NCBI GenBank assembly: GCA_008638375.1 | Contig: VIRR01000485.1 | Span: 108,912 to 172,911, forward strand | Reading direction: 5' to 3' | DNA length: 64,000 nucleotides | Origin: Nyssa sinensis | Taxonomy: Eukaryota; Streptophyta; Magnoliopsida; Cornales; Nyssaceae | Shown: in pieces, positions 23,209-35,050 of the stretch | Numbering within the stretch: the first letter of the stretch is position 1 | How the letters are laid out: each line of letters opens with the position of its first letter | Position numbers and translations under genes: made by a program | The notes under the pieces: model-generated | What the model was told of the DNA's origin: nothing | Seen by the model: only the letters and a program-made list of their open reading frames with translations | The model's database searches: none

Positions 23209-24039
23209 CCCCTTAATGATATAATTTCATTATTTTGGTCTGAGATACAGCAGTTTCACGTTCATGGAGAAAAGGAAGAAAGAAACCTAGGTTTCTCCAA
23301 CCTTCAAGCCTCAAAAACTCACTTCTAGGCTTAGATTTTCATAAGACTTCCTTCTAGGAAGTTGTTCCCCACATCAAGGGCTACCTTATCACCAATTGGT
23401 TCGATTGTACAACGAATAAAACTCCCTAGAGTTGAGAAAAACTCATTTAGATATGACATTTTGCTAAGTAAGGAATAAGGTTAAGTTTAGGAGTGTTTTA
23501 TATGTTGATTGAATGATTTATATATTTACTTGCTGTTAGAAAGTCATTTAGTTGGTAGTTGCTTTGAAAACCTAGAGTTGGTAGTTTGTATACCTATGTG
23601 TTCTTTGAGAATTTGTCAAAGTGATGAACATGTAACTTGTTTATATGTTTGATTCATTGCATTCTAGCTTATGTTCATGTAGAGAAACTCTTGTCGTTTG
23701 AGAGTTATGATTTATTCCATGTGTTAGTACTTTATGTATTTTATGATCTTTGAGAAATTGTTAAGGTTGTGAATGAGTAATGTGTTTATATGTGAAATTG
23801 ATTGAATTACATGATAGGTTCATGTGGATAACGTTTTGTAATATAAAAGTTAAAGTTGCTTTAAGTACATTGCATTGTTTAAGGCATATACCATGTGTTT
23901 GATGAAATACTTCATTGGAATTGCATAGAAAAATCAAGGCATGTTGGCATAGTGTGAATCCTTGGAAACATGGCGTGAGTTGAGCACTTTGGTGCTATGC
24001 ATTATGAGGGTGCAGATCCTGTGGTGAAAAACTCAAAAT

Positions 24040-24140
24040 TGGCCATTGGTACTCGCAAGCCAACGGGGTCCGGACCGTGAAGCGAGACATACATTGGTAC
24101 TTGCATGCCAACGGGGAAGAACCGTGAAGCGAGACATGGG
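24040..24140 (+). repeat. Two-copy direct repeat inside the solo LTR
   Basis: TTGGTACT(C/T)GCA(A/T)GCCAACGGGG..CCGTGAAGCGAGACAT occurs twice about 50 bp apart. Confidence 0.75.
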
Positions 24141-25054
24141 TGTGGCATAGATTTTGCATGGGTGTGTCACGCATATTGTCATTGCATTGTATTGATGAAT
24201 TAGAATGCATGAAGATTATAAATGTACACTTGCACATGCCACGCCTTAAATCTTATTTCTTGCATTAGCATTATGTCATACTAGCAGTTGAGCTGACCCG
24301 TCGTGAGATATCATATTACAGATGAGATTTCCAGTACTTGAAGACTTGATGAAGTCTTGAAGGATGGAGGGAAGCTAGACCATGGAGGATATTTGGCCCT
24401 TGGGGTATATTTTGTGTGCATAAGGGCACAGGCCCTAAGATATGTATATTCCATTGTGAAAAACTTGTATATTATGAACACTACGGGTAAGGCCCTATAA
24501 TTGTAATAAATATGAAGTTAGTGACCTCTAAATTTCAAGTGTATCAGTACATATGGTGGATTGTATATTTAAATGATGTATGTTGAATTTCTATGAAATT
24601 GTGGCCATCGAGTGAGGATGGAATGTATATATCTTTGTATTTATGAATTGTCGTAAAATATTAAGTAGAAAAGGCTTAAAAAACAAAGAAGACTATGGTA
24701 AAATTTTTTAAAATATAGCAACTAGATTGAGTGGAGCGGGAGAACATGACTATATTTTCTAAGTAGAGAATTAAATGAATTAAGAGGAAAAAGAAAGATA
24801 AAGAAATGAAAATAGGGGCAAATTAGTTAAAACTTACTTGAAGTTGAAAAATAAAGAAAAAATGGTAAAGTAGTCATTTTATATGTTATAAAGTTTCACA
24901 CCAAGTTTAGTGATGAAATAAATTGAAATGGATAGCAAAATATCAAAATCAAGATTTTTGGCCAAAGTTGAAAAAAATTGGGTACTGTAGCATTTTAGCT
25001 ACTGGTTACTGTAGCTATGAACAGTAGATACAGTAACTAGTAGCCAGCAGCCCG

Positions 25055-25225
25055 TGACATGCCCCTGCCGCCCCCAGCCCGCGCGTCTGCATGTGCCTGT
25101 GCACTGCGCGCCTCGCTGCGCCCCCGCGCACCCACCAGCCCCCCTTCCCCGCGCCCTCCTGCGCCCTCCTTCGCGCCCCTACGCGCTTGCCTGTGCCATG
25201 CGCTTATGCTTGCTGCCATGCCCTT
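25055..25225. other. GC-rich island in the solo LTR
   Basis: A 170-bp stretch dominated by C, with many CpG, in otherwise AT-rich DNA. Several long open frames cross it in different phases on both strands. None has a recognisable domain, so they reflect the lack of stop codons in GC-rich sequence. Confidence 0.7.
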
Positions 25226-25249
25226 GGGCAGCCCAGCCCCTTGCAATCT

Positions 25250-25520
25250 TATCACCAACCTTTGGCCACTTGCCTTGGGCCAAGTTTGGCCCATCCTTGG
25301 GCCATGTTTGGCCACACTTTTGGGCCAGCTGCCCATTGCAACCTTGTCACCAACCTTTGGCCAGTTTGGCCACACTTTTGGGCCACGTTTGGAGACAATT
25401 TTAGGCCTTGTTTGGCCAATCCTTAGGCCAGGTTTGGCTACCCTATTGGGCCAGGTTTGGCTACCCTATTGGGCCATGTTTGGTCACTCTTATGGGTCAT
25501 GTTTGGCCACTTACTTGGAT
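25250..25520 (+). repeat. Short tandem repeats on a GGCCA(T/G)GTTTGGCCA theme
   Basis: At least eight irregularly spaced copies of TTGGGCCA(T/G/A)GTTTGGC. It looks like slippage-generated LTR sequence. Confidence 0.7.
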
Positions 25521-25862
25521 AAATTCTTGGTAGACCTTTTGATCTATTCTTGGCTTATATTCTAAGACATTTGGGGCCCATTTGGGGCATTATTCCAAGA
25601 CAATTTTAGAGATGTTTTAGGGCTGTTTTGGGGGACCATTTCTAAACATGACTTAGACCTATTTTGAATAGTGATTTGAGCAGATATTTAATTGGCATTA
25701 GAAGACCATTTTGGTTAAGCCCAATAACAAGTTTTCATTTCAAATATTGGGGAAACATGGGGGAGTAAGTGCATAATCAACTGAATCCATTAAATTGTCT
25801 TTTATTTCCTTTTCTTAATTCATTTCACTCACTCTCCGGGTTTGTGGAAATTTGGGGTGTGA

Positions 25863-26050
25863 CACTACCCATGTGGCGCTCCAACTTTTGATGAAACTTA
25901 CCCAGATGGTGCTCTGACTCGATTTTTGTGTCTACATGAGGTTTACCTATGTGGTGCTCCGACTCTTGATGAGACTTACCCACATGGTGCTCTGACTCGT
26001 TGTGGAATTCATGTTTAAGACTTACCTATGTGGTGCTCCGACTCTTGATG
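25863..26050 (+). repeat. Degenerate tandem repeat (TACCCATGTGGCGCTCC family), right part
   Basis: Direct continuation of the array at 22598-22775, with five or six further half-units. Confidence 0.75.
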
Positions 26051-26056
26051 AGCCTT

Positions 26057-26632
26057 ACAGCGAAAAGTGAATATAAGAATCACGTTTATAGTGATCCAGT
26101 TCAGTGTATTCTAAATACACTAATACAATAACCCAAAGTTCACTGCTCTAGTAGTTGAGATAAATCACCCTATCACATAGAGGTCAAGTACATTACAGTC
26201 TTAGACAAGATGTCCAATCTCATCAATGACTGTGAACAATTCTAGAATTGTTTGATCGTAAGTTCATATATCTTGTACATAAATCTCATTTATATATATC
26301 AACTATTTTCAATAATAATTCAATGACTAACCATCTCATGGTATAAAATAATAACATCCACATGTATAATAATATGAAACTTAATAATATTAAATCAAAT
26401 TTATTAAATAATAACAAAATATCTTGAATGTGAAAACATCCATCCTAACAGTTACACAAGAGGTGCTTAAAAGCATCACATGGGAAAAACATATCAAAGT
26501 TGTAGTAACAACTGAATCTCTTTAACTTTGTTATCCACCAGGATTTAAAGGCTGTCTTTTTAGCAACTGACATTATATTTGAGATTAGTTTAAGGAGGAT
26601 TACAATGGCCATAGGCTCAACTAATACGAGAG
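26057..26632. other. Intergenic, no gene seen
   Basis: AT-rich DNA with no recognisable coding or RNA feature. Confidence 0.45.
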
Positions 26633-27140
26633 TATGACTGGCAACGGTGTAGGTTTGGGGTCGGGAATTCTTTCTCCAATTTTGTATTGTGAAAAAAAGT
26701 TTTCCTCAAATTCATTTAAATTCAGTAATAGGCGGGGGTGAATTGCATTAAGATTTTTATTTATTTTTAAATTTTTGTTTGTTTATTTATTTTATTAATT
26801 TAATTATAATTAACATATTTTAAACAAAATGTTATATGTGTTAAAATAAAAAAATATGTATATTAATAGAGAATTAAGATGGCATTATTTTCTTTTTCAA
26901 ACATATAACTCAATCAAGTTAGTATAAACTTTTAATGAGTGACTAAAAAATATCATTTTAAACATTTATTACGTAACACGAAACTCCTTTATTATTTTTA
27001 TTATATATAATTGGAGTAGAGCGGAATTGGATGCCTTCGCTCAAAACCCTAATAGGGTGGACAAAACTTTCTCGAAACCCGTCTCATTAAGAATGAAGTA
27101 TGATGGAATCCTAGCGAAGCAAATTAAATTACCATTCCTA
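26633..27140 (+). mobile_element. hAT-like non-autonomous element, copy c
   Basis: The left end TATGACTGGCAA and right end TTACCATTCCTA are imperfect inverted repeats. The interior follows copy a closely: AATTATAATTAACATATTTT, the ATTATTTTCTTTTTCAAACAT block and ACTAAAAAATATCATTTTAA. About 508 bp. No clear 8-bp target duplication. Confidence 0.55.
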
Positions 27141-27422
27141 TGCCAAATATATTGCTTTTTCTACCAATATTTTTTAAAATGATAATGAAAAATCGGTATA
27201 TTTTTTATTTTTTATGATCATTAGTTGCCCACAAAATTGAGCTTCTAGTCCAAATTTATTAGGCCTTTTTTTTTTCTTTTCTGAGGGGGGATTGGGGGAG
27301 GGTGCATTTTAAGTTTTGTTACGTGGATCCATCAAAACGTGATAAGTGTTTTTTAAAAATAAAAAATTTTATTAAAAAATATTAGTAAGAATTTAACACA
27401 ATTGATCCTTGCAATTGACTAA

Positions 27423-27855
27423 CACCTGCTGCAATTGACGGAGTTAGAAAGAAAGAAGAAAAAATGAGATAGAAAGAAGAGTTTATTTCAAACTTAGTTT
27501 GAAAATAGTAACGAAAAGGAAATGAGGGGAAAAAAGTGTTTCTTAACTTCCATTTAATTCATTTTTTTTTCATTCTTTTAAAACTAGAATGAGACATAAG
27601 GAGATGAATAGAGTGTTATAATTACCCTTTTTTTATTTTTTTTAAAAATAAGTTTCTAATTTACTGTTTCTACTCGCATAATAAAATATTTTTGTTCTTT
27701 TTTTTTCTCTCTCTCTCTCTTCTATCTTTTTTAGAAAAGATGGTAGGACTTATTTATTATTCAAGCATGATGGAAAGATTATATTGTTCTCTCATTTCTT
27801 CATAATTAATGTTATCATCTTGTCTCATTCTCCTCTTACTTATCTAATCATAGTG
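27423..27855 (+). mobile_element. Harbinger/Tourist-like MITE, copy 4
   Basis: 433 bp ending ATCTAATCATAGTG, with an exact TAA target duplication (27420-27422 and 27856-27858). The left 14-mer CACCTGCTGCAATT is eroded, but the spacing to the internal GGAGTTAGAAAG agrees with copy 6 to within a base. Confidence 0.72.
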
Positions 27856-27893
27856 TAATTATTTTTAAAAATAAATAAATTAGGACTTACTAA

Positions 27894-28384
27894 CACTAAG
27901 CTTGATTACATAGAACGAGAATGAGAAAATATGATAACGTTAATTATAAAGAAGAAGAAAGGAGAGAAGATGAAAGATAAGTGTAATCTATCTTTTATGT
28001 TTGGAGATGAAAGATAAGTGTAATCTATCTTTTATGTTTGGACAATTCATAATAGAAAAAAAATAAAAATTGTGTAATCCTTTCATCTGACTTGGAAAAG
28101 ATAGAAAAAAGAAATAAAAGTTGGGGAGTAATTTATTTTTGTGAGTAGAAATGGTAAAATAAGCATTCACTAATTTTTAAAAATATGGACAAAATGAGTA
28201 ATCACTAATTCTCTAATTCCTTTTTTCCTTCTCTTTTCACTTTTAAAAGAAGAGAAAATAGATTAAATAAAAATTAAGAGACTCTTCCCTTTTCCTCTCT
28301 CATTCTTTATTCTTAAATCAAATATAAAATAAACTCTTATTCTCTCCCTTTTTATCTCATTTCTTTCTAACTCCATCAAGGATG
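27894..28384 (-). mobile_element. Harbinger/Tourist-like MITE, copy 5
   Basis: 491 bp, left end CACTAAGCTTGATT, right end CCATCAAGGATG, TAA target duplication (27891-27893 and 28385-28387). It carries an internal perfect 37-bp tandem duplication (about 27967-28041) beginning AGATGAAAGATAAGTG. It lies only 38 bp from copy 4. Confidence 0.72.
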
Positions 28385-28425
28385 TAAAAGAAGAAAAAAT
28401 TGTTTTGTTGTAGTAAATAAAATAA

Positions 28426-28926
28426 GGGTAATTTATATTGACCTCTCCTGAAACTTCTGACAATTATAAAGATCTTACATAATGTTTATGAAATGACATT
28501 GATCTCTCTTACTTTTCCTCACAAACTACAAAGACCTTCACTCTATTTTTTTTTTTAAAATGACAAAAATGTCCATTTCAATTTTTTTTTTTTACATTTT
28601 TTCAATTTTGACTAATTTGTTTTAACTTTTTTTTTTAATTTTCAAATAAATATTAATTAAAATATTCTTTGACTAAATTTATTTTTTATATAAAATGAAT
28701 TTTTTTTTTAAAAAAAAAAGTTAGAAAAATAATCAAAATTGAAAAAATATAAAAACATAAATAAATGAAAAGGGTTTTTTTTGTTATTCTGAAAAAAAGA
28801 AATAAGGTTGAAAAATAATTTTTGTAGTTTCTCAATAAAAATAAGAGATATTAGTATTATTTTAAAAACTTTAAAAAAAAAAAATGTCATTATCATAAAC
28901 TTAAGGGGCATGAGTGTAAATTTCCC
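28426..28926. mobile_element. Second MITE family, TIR GGGTAATTTATATTGACC
   Basis: The left end GGGTAATTTATATTGACC pairs imperfectly with the right end reverse-complemented, GGGAAATTTACACTCATG. The body is very rich in A and T runs, with CTCACAAACTACAAAGACC near the left. A possible 8-bp duplication is TAAAATAA (left) against TAAAACAA one base beyond the right end. A related but reversed stretch lies at about 51310-51725. Confidence 0.5.
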
Positions 28927-29055
28927 GTAAAACAAAATTAATTAGGATTTTAACTGTGCGCGGATGGGTGTGTCCTGTGCACCACCACCAAAACCACGTT
29001 AAACCTACTTAAACTCCAGCCACCACCACAACCAAACACCCAGAAAACCATTCAC

Positions 29056-29130
29056 AAACCCTACTTCTCTTCCGCGCATCATATAAACTTCCCTTCTCAC
29101 CTCCAGGCTTTCGGTCTCTCTAAACCCTTA
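29056..29130 (+). promoter_or_regulatory. RPS2 core promoter and leader: telo-box-like motifs, TATA box, pyrimidine-rich leader
   Basis: AAACCCTA at 29056-29063 and AAACCCTTA at 29122-29130 resemble the telo-box that, with pyrimidine-rich leaders, marks plant ribosomal-protein promoters. TATAAA lies at 29082-29087, about 90 bp ahead of the ATG. The leader between is CT-rich (CTTTCGGTCTCTCT). Confidence 0.65.
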
Positions 29131-29172
29131 TCTCTTTCTGAACTCTATCTCTTTTCCCTAGCACACCCAACC

Positions 29173-32100
29173 ATGGCTGAGAGAGGCGGAGACCGCGGCG
29201 GCTTCGGGCGAGGCTTTGGGCGCGGTGGCGGAAGAGGCGACCGCGGACGAGGGGACCGGGGACGAGGCCGCCGTCGCGGCAACCGCCCGGCGGAGGAAGA
29301 AAAGTGGGTACCGGTGACCAAACTCGGTCGCCTCGTCAAGGAAGGAAAAATCAAAAGCCTGGAGCAGATCTACCTCCACTCACTCCCCATCAAAGAGCAC
29401 CAGATCATCGACACTCTAGTGGGACCCTCACTCAAGGACGAGGTCATGAAGATCATGCCGGTCCAGAAACAGACCCGGGCCGGTCAACGTACCCGGTTCA
29501 AGGCCTTTGTCGTCGTTGGTGACGGCAATGGCCACGTTGGACTTGGTGTCAAGTGTAGCAAAGAGGTGGCCACTGCAATTCGTGGATCGATCATACTGGC
29601 GAAGCTGTCAGTGATTCCGGTGAGGAGAGGGTACTGGGGTAACAAGATCGGAAAGCCTCATACGGTGCCGTGTAAGGTAACTGGCAAGTGTGGGTCTGTC
29701 ATGGTGCGGATGGTTCCGGCACCACGGGGTGCTGGTATCGTTGCTGCAAGGGTGCCAAAGAAGGTGCTGCAGTTTGCGGGGATTGAAGATGTTTTCACTT
29801 CGTCTCGCGGGTCGACAAAAACTCTTGGCAATTTCGTCAAGGTTTGATCTATAACCTTTTCATTTCGAAATGGAAAATGACCTGGAATCGATTATTTCTC
29901 AGTTCTGAAATTAATTAGAATGAGTTTCTGTGTATTGATTTGGATAAAAAGTGATAGTTTGCATGACATTGGCAATTTATTGGATTGTGATATGCTTGTT
30001 TGGAAAATGCTTTATTATTTAATTTTGAGATTGTGACATATTATAATTGATAAAGATTATTGCTTGACAAGCTCTTTGCATATTAGTTTGAATTTGAAAA
30101 CGTATTGACAGCAGTGTTGGTGTTGGTGATTTAGTGGCAGCAGTGTTGATTTTCTTTACCTGTGTTGATAGTTGATACTTGTAGATACAATTGTATTGAA
30201 AAATCTTCAGAAGCACATACGGTCTCATGTTCTCCTTTCTGATTTGAGTTGATCCTCTAGTTATTTGGGCATAGTTATTCTGCACTTCCTGTGCTTTTTG
30301 AAATTACACTACACTCCATAACGCAGTGCGGAAAGGAAAGGAAAGGAAAGGAAAGGAAAGGAGAATCAAACACGTTGAATTACACTACACTCCATTGCCA
30401 GTTTTGTTGGCAAATAGACATTAACAGAACTGCACAATTACATTTGTAACTTTCCAACTTTTTATAGATAAAATTAATATTTTATTGGTCAAAAGTCAAG
30501 AGCAAAATGCCCTTGTCATAAACGAACCAACCCAAATGAGCTTCTATCTCACAGTTTTTTGGTGCTAATTCTATCTCTATGGCATTTCTTACCATTTCTT
30601 TCTCTCTCTACAGCTCCTCTCTCTCTCTCTCTCTCCCCACCAACTGCTCTCTCATTTCCTCACCATTCTGCAGTCCCATTTCCACAACTGTGTCATTTTC
30701 TGGTTTATAGACAGCCAAAATGATATGCTTTTACACAGTTTTTTGGTGCCATTTCTCTCTCTATGCCATTTCTCAACTTGCTTTCACCTCTTTCCATTCC
30801 ACATTCCCATTCCGAGAGCTGCTGCTGTCATTTTCTAGCCAAATCGCTGTCAGAAATTGCAAGTTATGATGCAGTTAGATAACCCAACAAACAATTCATC
30901 TTCCAGTATGGAGTCCGAATCCTTGAATGTTCTACTCAAGATGGCATGGTATATATATGCATACTTTCCTTTATGCTATCTCATCCCATTTTCTATTGTC
31001 CCATTTCTACTTTTTACATGGTTCGTATTATGCCAATCAGATGACATTAATTATTCCACAATACAAATTTTAATTTGTATAACCACGGAGCATTCGGTAC
31101 TACCTTATCACTAGATTTTTTTTTTTGTTAAATTTCTATTCCAAATAATGTTACTGATTTAGTATTATATCATCATACCATATGAACTACATGATTTAAA
31201 GTACAATGCCGTTTGTTTACTTGCAATCCCGCTTACTCTTATGAATTGGGACAGAAATATAACTCGAGGGAGCAAGAATAAGCTCCCCTATTAATTTCAT
31301 CACCACTTAATTATGTCCTAGCTAAGTAGTGTGCTCTCTTCATTTTAAAGAAATTTCAAAAGTCCTACCTTTGATAATTTATGCTAAAAAAACCATATGA
31401 ACTTGCTTTTCACATCTAGTTACATAATAAATTCATGACTGACATTTCGTTCATTAAAAAAGTGTCATTATATAACATGACAGTCAATATAACTTTTGGT
31501 GCAACTAATTGATAGAAAAACATAAGGCCGAGCTTGAAGGCTACCTTGGTTCAAAGTTTTAGTGTGATTATTATGCTTCGATGATTTAGGGTATTGAATC
31601 TTCTTTTAATGAGTATTTAGGATTCAAATTATTATAGGGGTTGATTGGGTGTAGATGCTGAACATGATTATGTATTGTATGTTATTATTTAGGCTGTCTA
31701 GAAGGCAAGTACATCACATGTGAGAAGGTTAATACTATTTATGCTCACAGGTTGTAGAAACAAAAATTTTTGAAGGAGAAAATGATCTATTTCAAAATTT
31801 CAATTTGACACTACATAGGTGTTGGATAAATATTTAGATTTTGCCCCCGTTTCATTGGGCCATGTGTAAAACCAATCTGTAAAACAATTTTGCTGTTACA
31901 TATAAATTTAAGACTGAATAAGAAGCATGAAAATTGGCTACATGGAGATTTAAGAAGAGGACTCCATATTACTATCATTTTGTATTTTATATAGACATCA
32001 TTTGAGTATCTGATGCATTTGTATTTTTGCAGGCAACTTTTGATTGTCTGCTGAAGACTTATGGTTTCCTTACTCCGGATTTTTGGAAGGAGACTCGATT

Positions 32101-32182
32101 CTCAAAATCTCCATTCCAGGAGCACACAGATCTGTTGGCAAAACCCACTAACAAGATAGTTTATGTGGAAGATGCTGCTGAG
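29173..32182 (+). CDS. RPS2: 40S ribosomal protein S2 (uS5), two exons, C-terminal frame disturbed
   Basis: A small-subunit ribosomal protein (uS5 family) that acts at the decoding side and mRNA entry region of cytosolic ribosomes. Exon 1 is 29173-29841 (223 codons): a Gly/Arg-rich N-terminus ([17 protein letters not shown]), then the S5 N-terminal domain with [17 protein letters not shown], then the S5 C-terminal fold with [33 protein letters not shown] and [17 protein letters not shown]. The donor is AAG|GTTTGA; the acceptor TTTTTGCAG ends at 32032. Exon 2 starts at 32033 with [18 protein letters not shown], the exact family continuation. Read literally it stops at 32180-32182 after a GTTTTATGT run, giving 272 residues. 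One T fewer in that run would continue to a family-like AERVEG end at 32198. No other uS5 copy is in the window. ATG context is ACCATGGCT, a strong plant start. Confidence 0.93.
29842..32032 (+). other. RPS2 intron, 2,191 bp
   Basis: GT donor (GTTTGATCT) and a pyrimidine-rich acceptor ending TTGCAG. The intron holds a (GGAAA)n tract at about 30330-30362, two related pyrimidine-rich blocks (about 30590-30650 and 30740-30800) and no coding sequence. It is long for a plant ribosomal-protein intron. Confidence 0.85.
30330..30362. repeat. (GGAAA)n microsatellite in the RPS2 intron
   Basis: Six uninterrupted pentanucleotide units. Confidence 0.9.
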
Positions 32183-33130
32183 AGGGTTGAGGGTTGATCT
32201 GTTGATGGTTTTGGATAAGAGTACTACATATGTTTTGTTAGGACCTTTCAATATAGATCACTGTTTGTTAAAATTGCATCCTCGTTAATTTTTGAGGGAA
32301 TTTATGTTGCCATTTGTTTTTGGATATTTTAAGACCACTCTTTTATGTTTTGAATCAAATTATTTTTTGCTTGCCTGATCTCTATGTTGTTTGCTCTTTT
32401 ATTGAGGTTGTGGATTACATCCCTTCCCCCCACCACACAAAAAAGAGGGGTGATGGGTTTGTATGAATTGCTTCCCTTCCAGTGGAGGTGTGGGTTAGAA
32501 GCTGGTAATTGAAACATAGGAAATCATTGAATCTTCTTACCAATTCAGTGAGATATATATTCCAGGAGGATCCTGACGGTTTGGATTTGTATGCTGCCTT
32601 GGCCTGTCAATGGATTGGATCATAACAAGAATTTGATTCTAATTCGTTCCGCGTGGTATAAACTTGTTCTATCATCAGTAGTTTTAAAATTTTCTAGTAT
32701 CTCATCTTCTTTCATGATTTCTTTATTAAATCTTTAATAGTTTTTATTTTTTTTATCTTTTTACAAATCAATTTGAATAGTTTTAAACTTGTATCAATTT
32801 TTTTTATGATTCACAAGTTCTAGAAAGTTTGCTATCTAAAATTTTATACTTCTTTTTTTCATTAGAATTTCACTAAGTAGCACACTCTCAATTCTTTAGT
32901 TCTTTTATAGATGATTCAAGAGAGTACTTAATTTTTTTCTAAGTCATTTAATTTGGCAAAAAATTTCTTATTTAAATTTTTCTGTTTAATATATTTAGAA
33001 ATCAGTCTTATAATCAACAATAGTTTTATTATCACTGTTGTCAGATTTAATTAGAGATAACACCAAACAAATATACAGGAGAACCTAATCTGATTCTAAT
33101 TAAGATGTTAGAAATAATTTAATTACACTC

Positions 33131-33273
33131 TAATTTTAATTGAGATGCTTGTAATTTACCTGCTAGTGTGTTTGTACTTTTCAATTTTGAATAGATATTA
33201 AACCTAATTTTAATTGAGATGCTTGTAATTTATCTGCTAATATGTTTGTACCTTTCAATTTTGAATAAATTTT
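33131..33273 (+). repeat. 74-bp tandem duplication
   Basis: Two copies starting TAATTTTAATTGAGATGCTT at 33131 and 33205. A handful of differences, mostly transitions. Confidence 0.9.
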
Positions 33274-35050
33274 ACATGCTGTAACACCAATCACGATTCT
33301 CAAATTCAATCACTCTAGCATCGTATAAATTTTATGTAATGATTGTATGTACTTTAATCACTACATGCCCTTACATGCACTCACCAACATCAGATTATAT
33401 AGCAACCAAAAGAAATAATACCTTGCAACAATTTGATTATATAAATAAAATATGAAGTAATTAATATTTTTATATTTCTTCATACTTCATAAGGTTAAAA
33501 AAATTTATTTATATTAAAAAATTTATGTATCAAACCAAAATCAAGTCGTGATTCATATTTATATTTATTTAATAAAAAATAAAATTTTATTCAAGTGATG
33601 TATGGGCGTACAATTGGCATGAGTTGAATTTACCACTTCCCATTTTGTATATAAGAAAAGAAAAAAAAAAAAAAAAAAAAACATGTTTGGTGAAACCGGT
33701 TGGGTGGTGTTGAATTGTAACGGATGATTTGGTTATTGGGATTAATGTGAAAATACCATTTTGCACCCATGTATATAAACCCCAGCGGTGGCCGTTAAAA
33801 TTCACATCGCAAACCAGTTCAGCCCTCTTGGTTGTTCTCATAGCATCCGCGCAGGATCAACTCTTTTTCGTTGCTCTTAACAAAAAAACAGATATGCATG
33901 TTCGTGCTCAACGTCGTTCGGTTGCAGTTTTTTTTTTTTTTTTTTTCGTTTTTTGGGTTTCTCTAACCTGTGTTGTGTTTGTTGTTGCAGATCTCTCTCC
34001 GAAAAGTGAACAAGCTTTTCCGTTTAGTATGTCACTGATTAATCCTTATTTAGAATATGTATAAACCCCTAATCACATGTGTTTTTTATTTTATTTTTTG
34101 TTTCTGTGTATTATTTGATTTCACTATTGACTATATATTAGTGAGTAAAATGTGCACTCTCATTAGTTGTGTAGATTACATTGTGATTGCTGTTAGTCTC
34201 TCTCAGAATTGAGGCAGAAAGTGATTCTTGTTAGTAATGGTTGCATAAAAAATTAATAACTTATCATTTTCTTAATTCATGTTCACATTTAGTGAACTGG
34301 TGCTGAGGTTGGTCTGGTTTTCTTAATTCTTGTTCTCTGATGTACCGTCCTTTAGTTGAATGTGTAATTGAGTAGTTGTGTAATCCACACTTAATCCTAG
34401 GGGTAAAATCATCATTTCTGCACACTTAATCGTGGTTATCCCAAACACATGATGGTATTATAGCATTCATTAATGAATTTAGTCTAGGGTATTCCAAACA
34501 CAATATCCCAATCATTTTTTATCTCTCACTATTTTGTCCAAGTATTATCCAACACTACTTATCCCATCTACGAAACAAACATGCCCTATGAACGTTTGGG
34601 AAGTTTTTGTCACAGAGATCATCGGCTCTGAAAGGTTTGATCACTCTACCATTCCATTGCGGTAAGCTCTCCCTTAGGGTTTCGAATCTGTATTTTATCG
34701 TTAGATCTCCATTAGATAAGGTTAAAAAGTTGACTTTATGGTTCTTTTTTCTTTATACCCTTTGTGTTTATTTTTTCTTGTTATATGGTTTGCCTTTTCT
34801 TACTATTCCAAGCAGTTGAGGACCTTCATTTCTGCTGATATATGGGTTCATTTTATCATTCTTCCCAGATAATGGTTTTGATTTACATATGTTATTGGCT
34901 CCATTTGATTCTAATGTTATTATTGATTGATAGCCAAATTTTGGGGTTTGGATGCTAGATTGTTTCATTCCTATATGCGTGGATGTGCTTCTGTGTGTGT
35001 TTGCAACTATATTTTAATGCATAAAGACTTATTAAAAAAATATTTTTATG

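Larger units (their letters stand above)
22776..25862 (+). mobile_element. Large solo LTR, about 3.09 kb
   Basis: It begins TGTAGAGACCTGAAAATTG and ends TTTGGGGTGTGACA, the TG..CA form of an LTR. The flanking 5-mers CTTCC (left) and CTACC (right) match at four of five positions. The host array reads through as GAGGC-CTACCCATGTGG once the insert is removed. A promoter-like CTATAAATAGG lies at about 23198. The ACTGTAGC motifs (about 24985-25040), duplicated CCGTGAAGCGAGACAT blocks and a GC-rich 3' part are typical of large gypsy LTRs. No second LTR or polyprotein is present. Family assignment (Tekay- or Tat-like gypsy) is a guess. Confidence 0.72.
19711..26056 (+). mobile_element. Decayed large LTR-like element, host of an inner solo LTR
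   Basis: The segment begins GTAACACCCCGTTTCG, typical of the TGTAACACCCC start of large gypsy LTRs, and may end at ..GAGCCTTACA (26056), giving a TGTAA/TTACA-like pair. Its inner parts carry spaced repeats of GGACATTTCGGACTCAA..GTCCG (about 21555, 21685 and 21830), and the AC(C/T)CA(C/T)(A/G)TGGNGCTC array continues on both sides of the inner element (22598-22775 and 25863-26050). No matching target duplication was found and no protein domains are visible. Extent and identity are inferred. Confidence 0.4.

Noticed and set aside
25037..25565. Long open frames on both strands in the GC-rich island
   Set aside because: Overlapping frames in several phases, proline- and alanine-rich with no domain, inside a solo LTR. 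Stop codons are simply rare in GC-rich DNA.
19711..26056. Calling the outer element a complete solo LTR
   Set aside because: Candidate ends resemble TGTAA/TTACA, but the flanking 5-mers (GGGCC and GCGAA) do not match, so it is reported only as a decayed LTR-like region.
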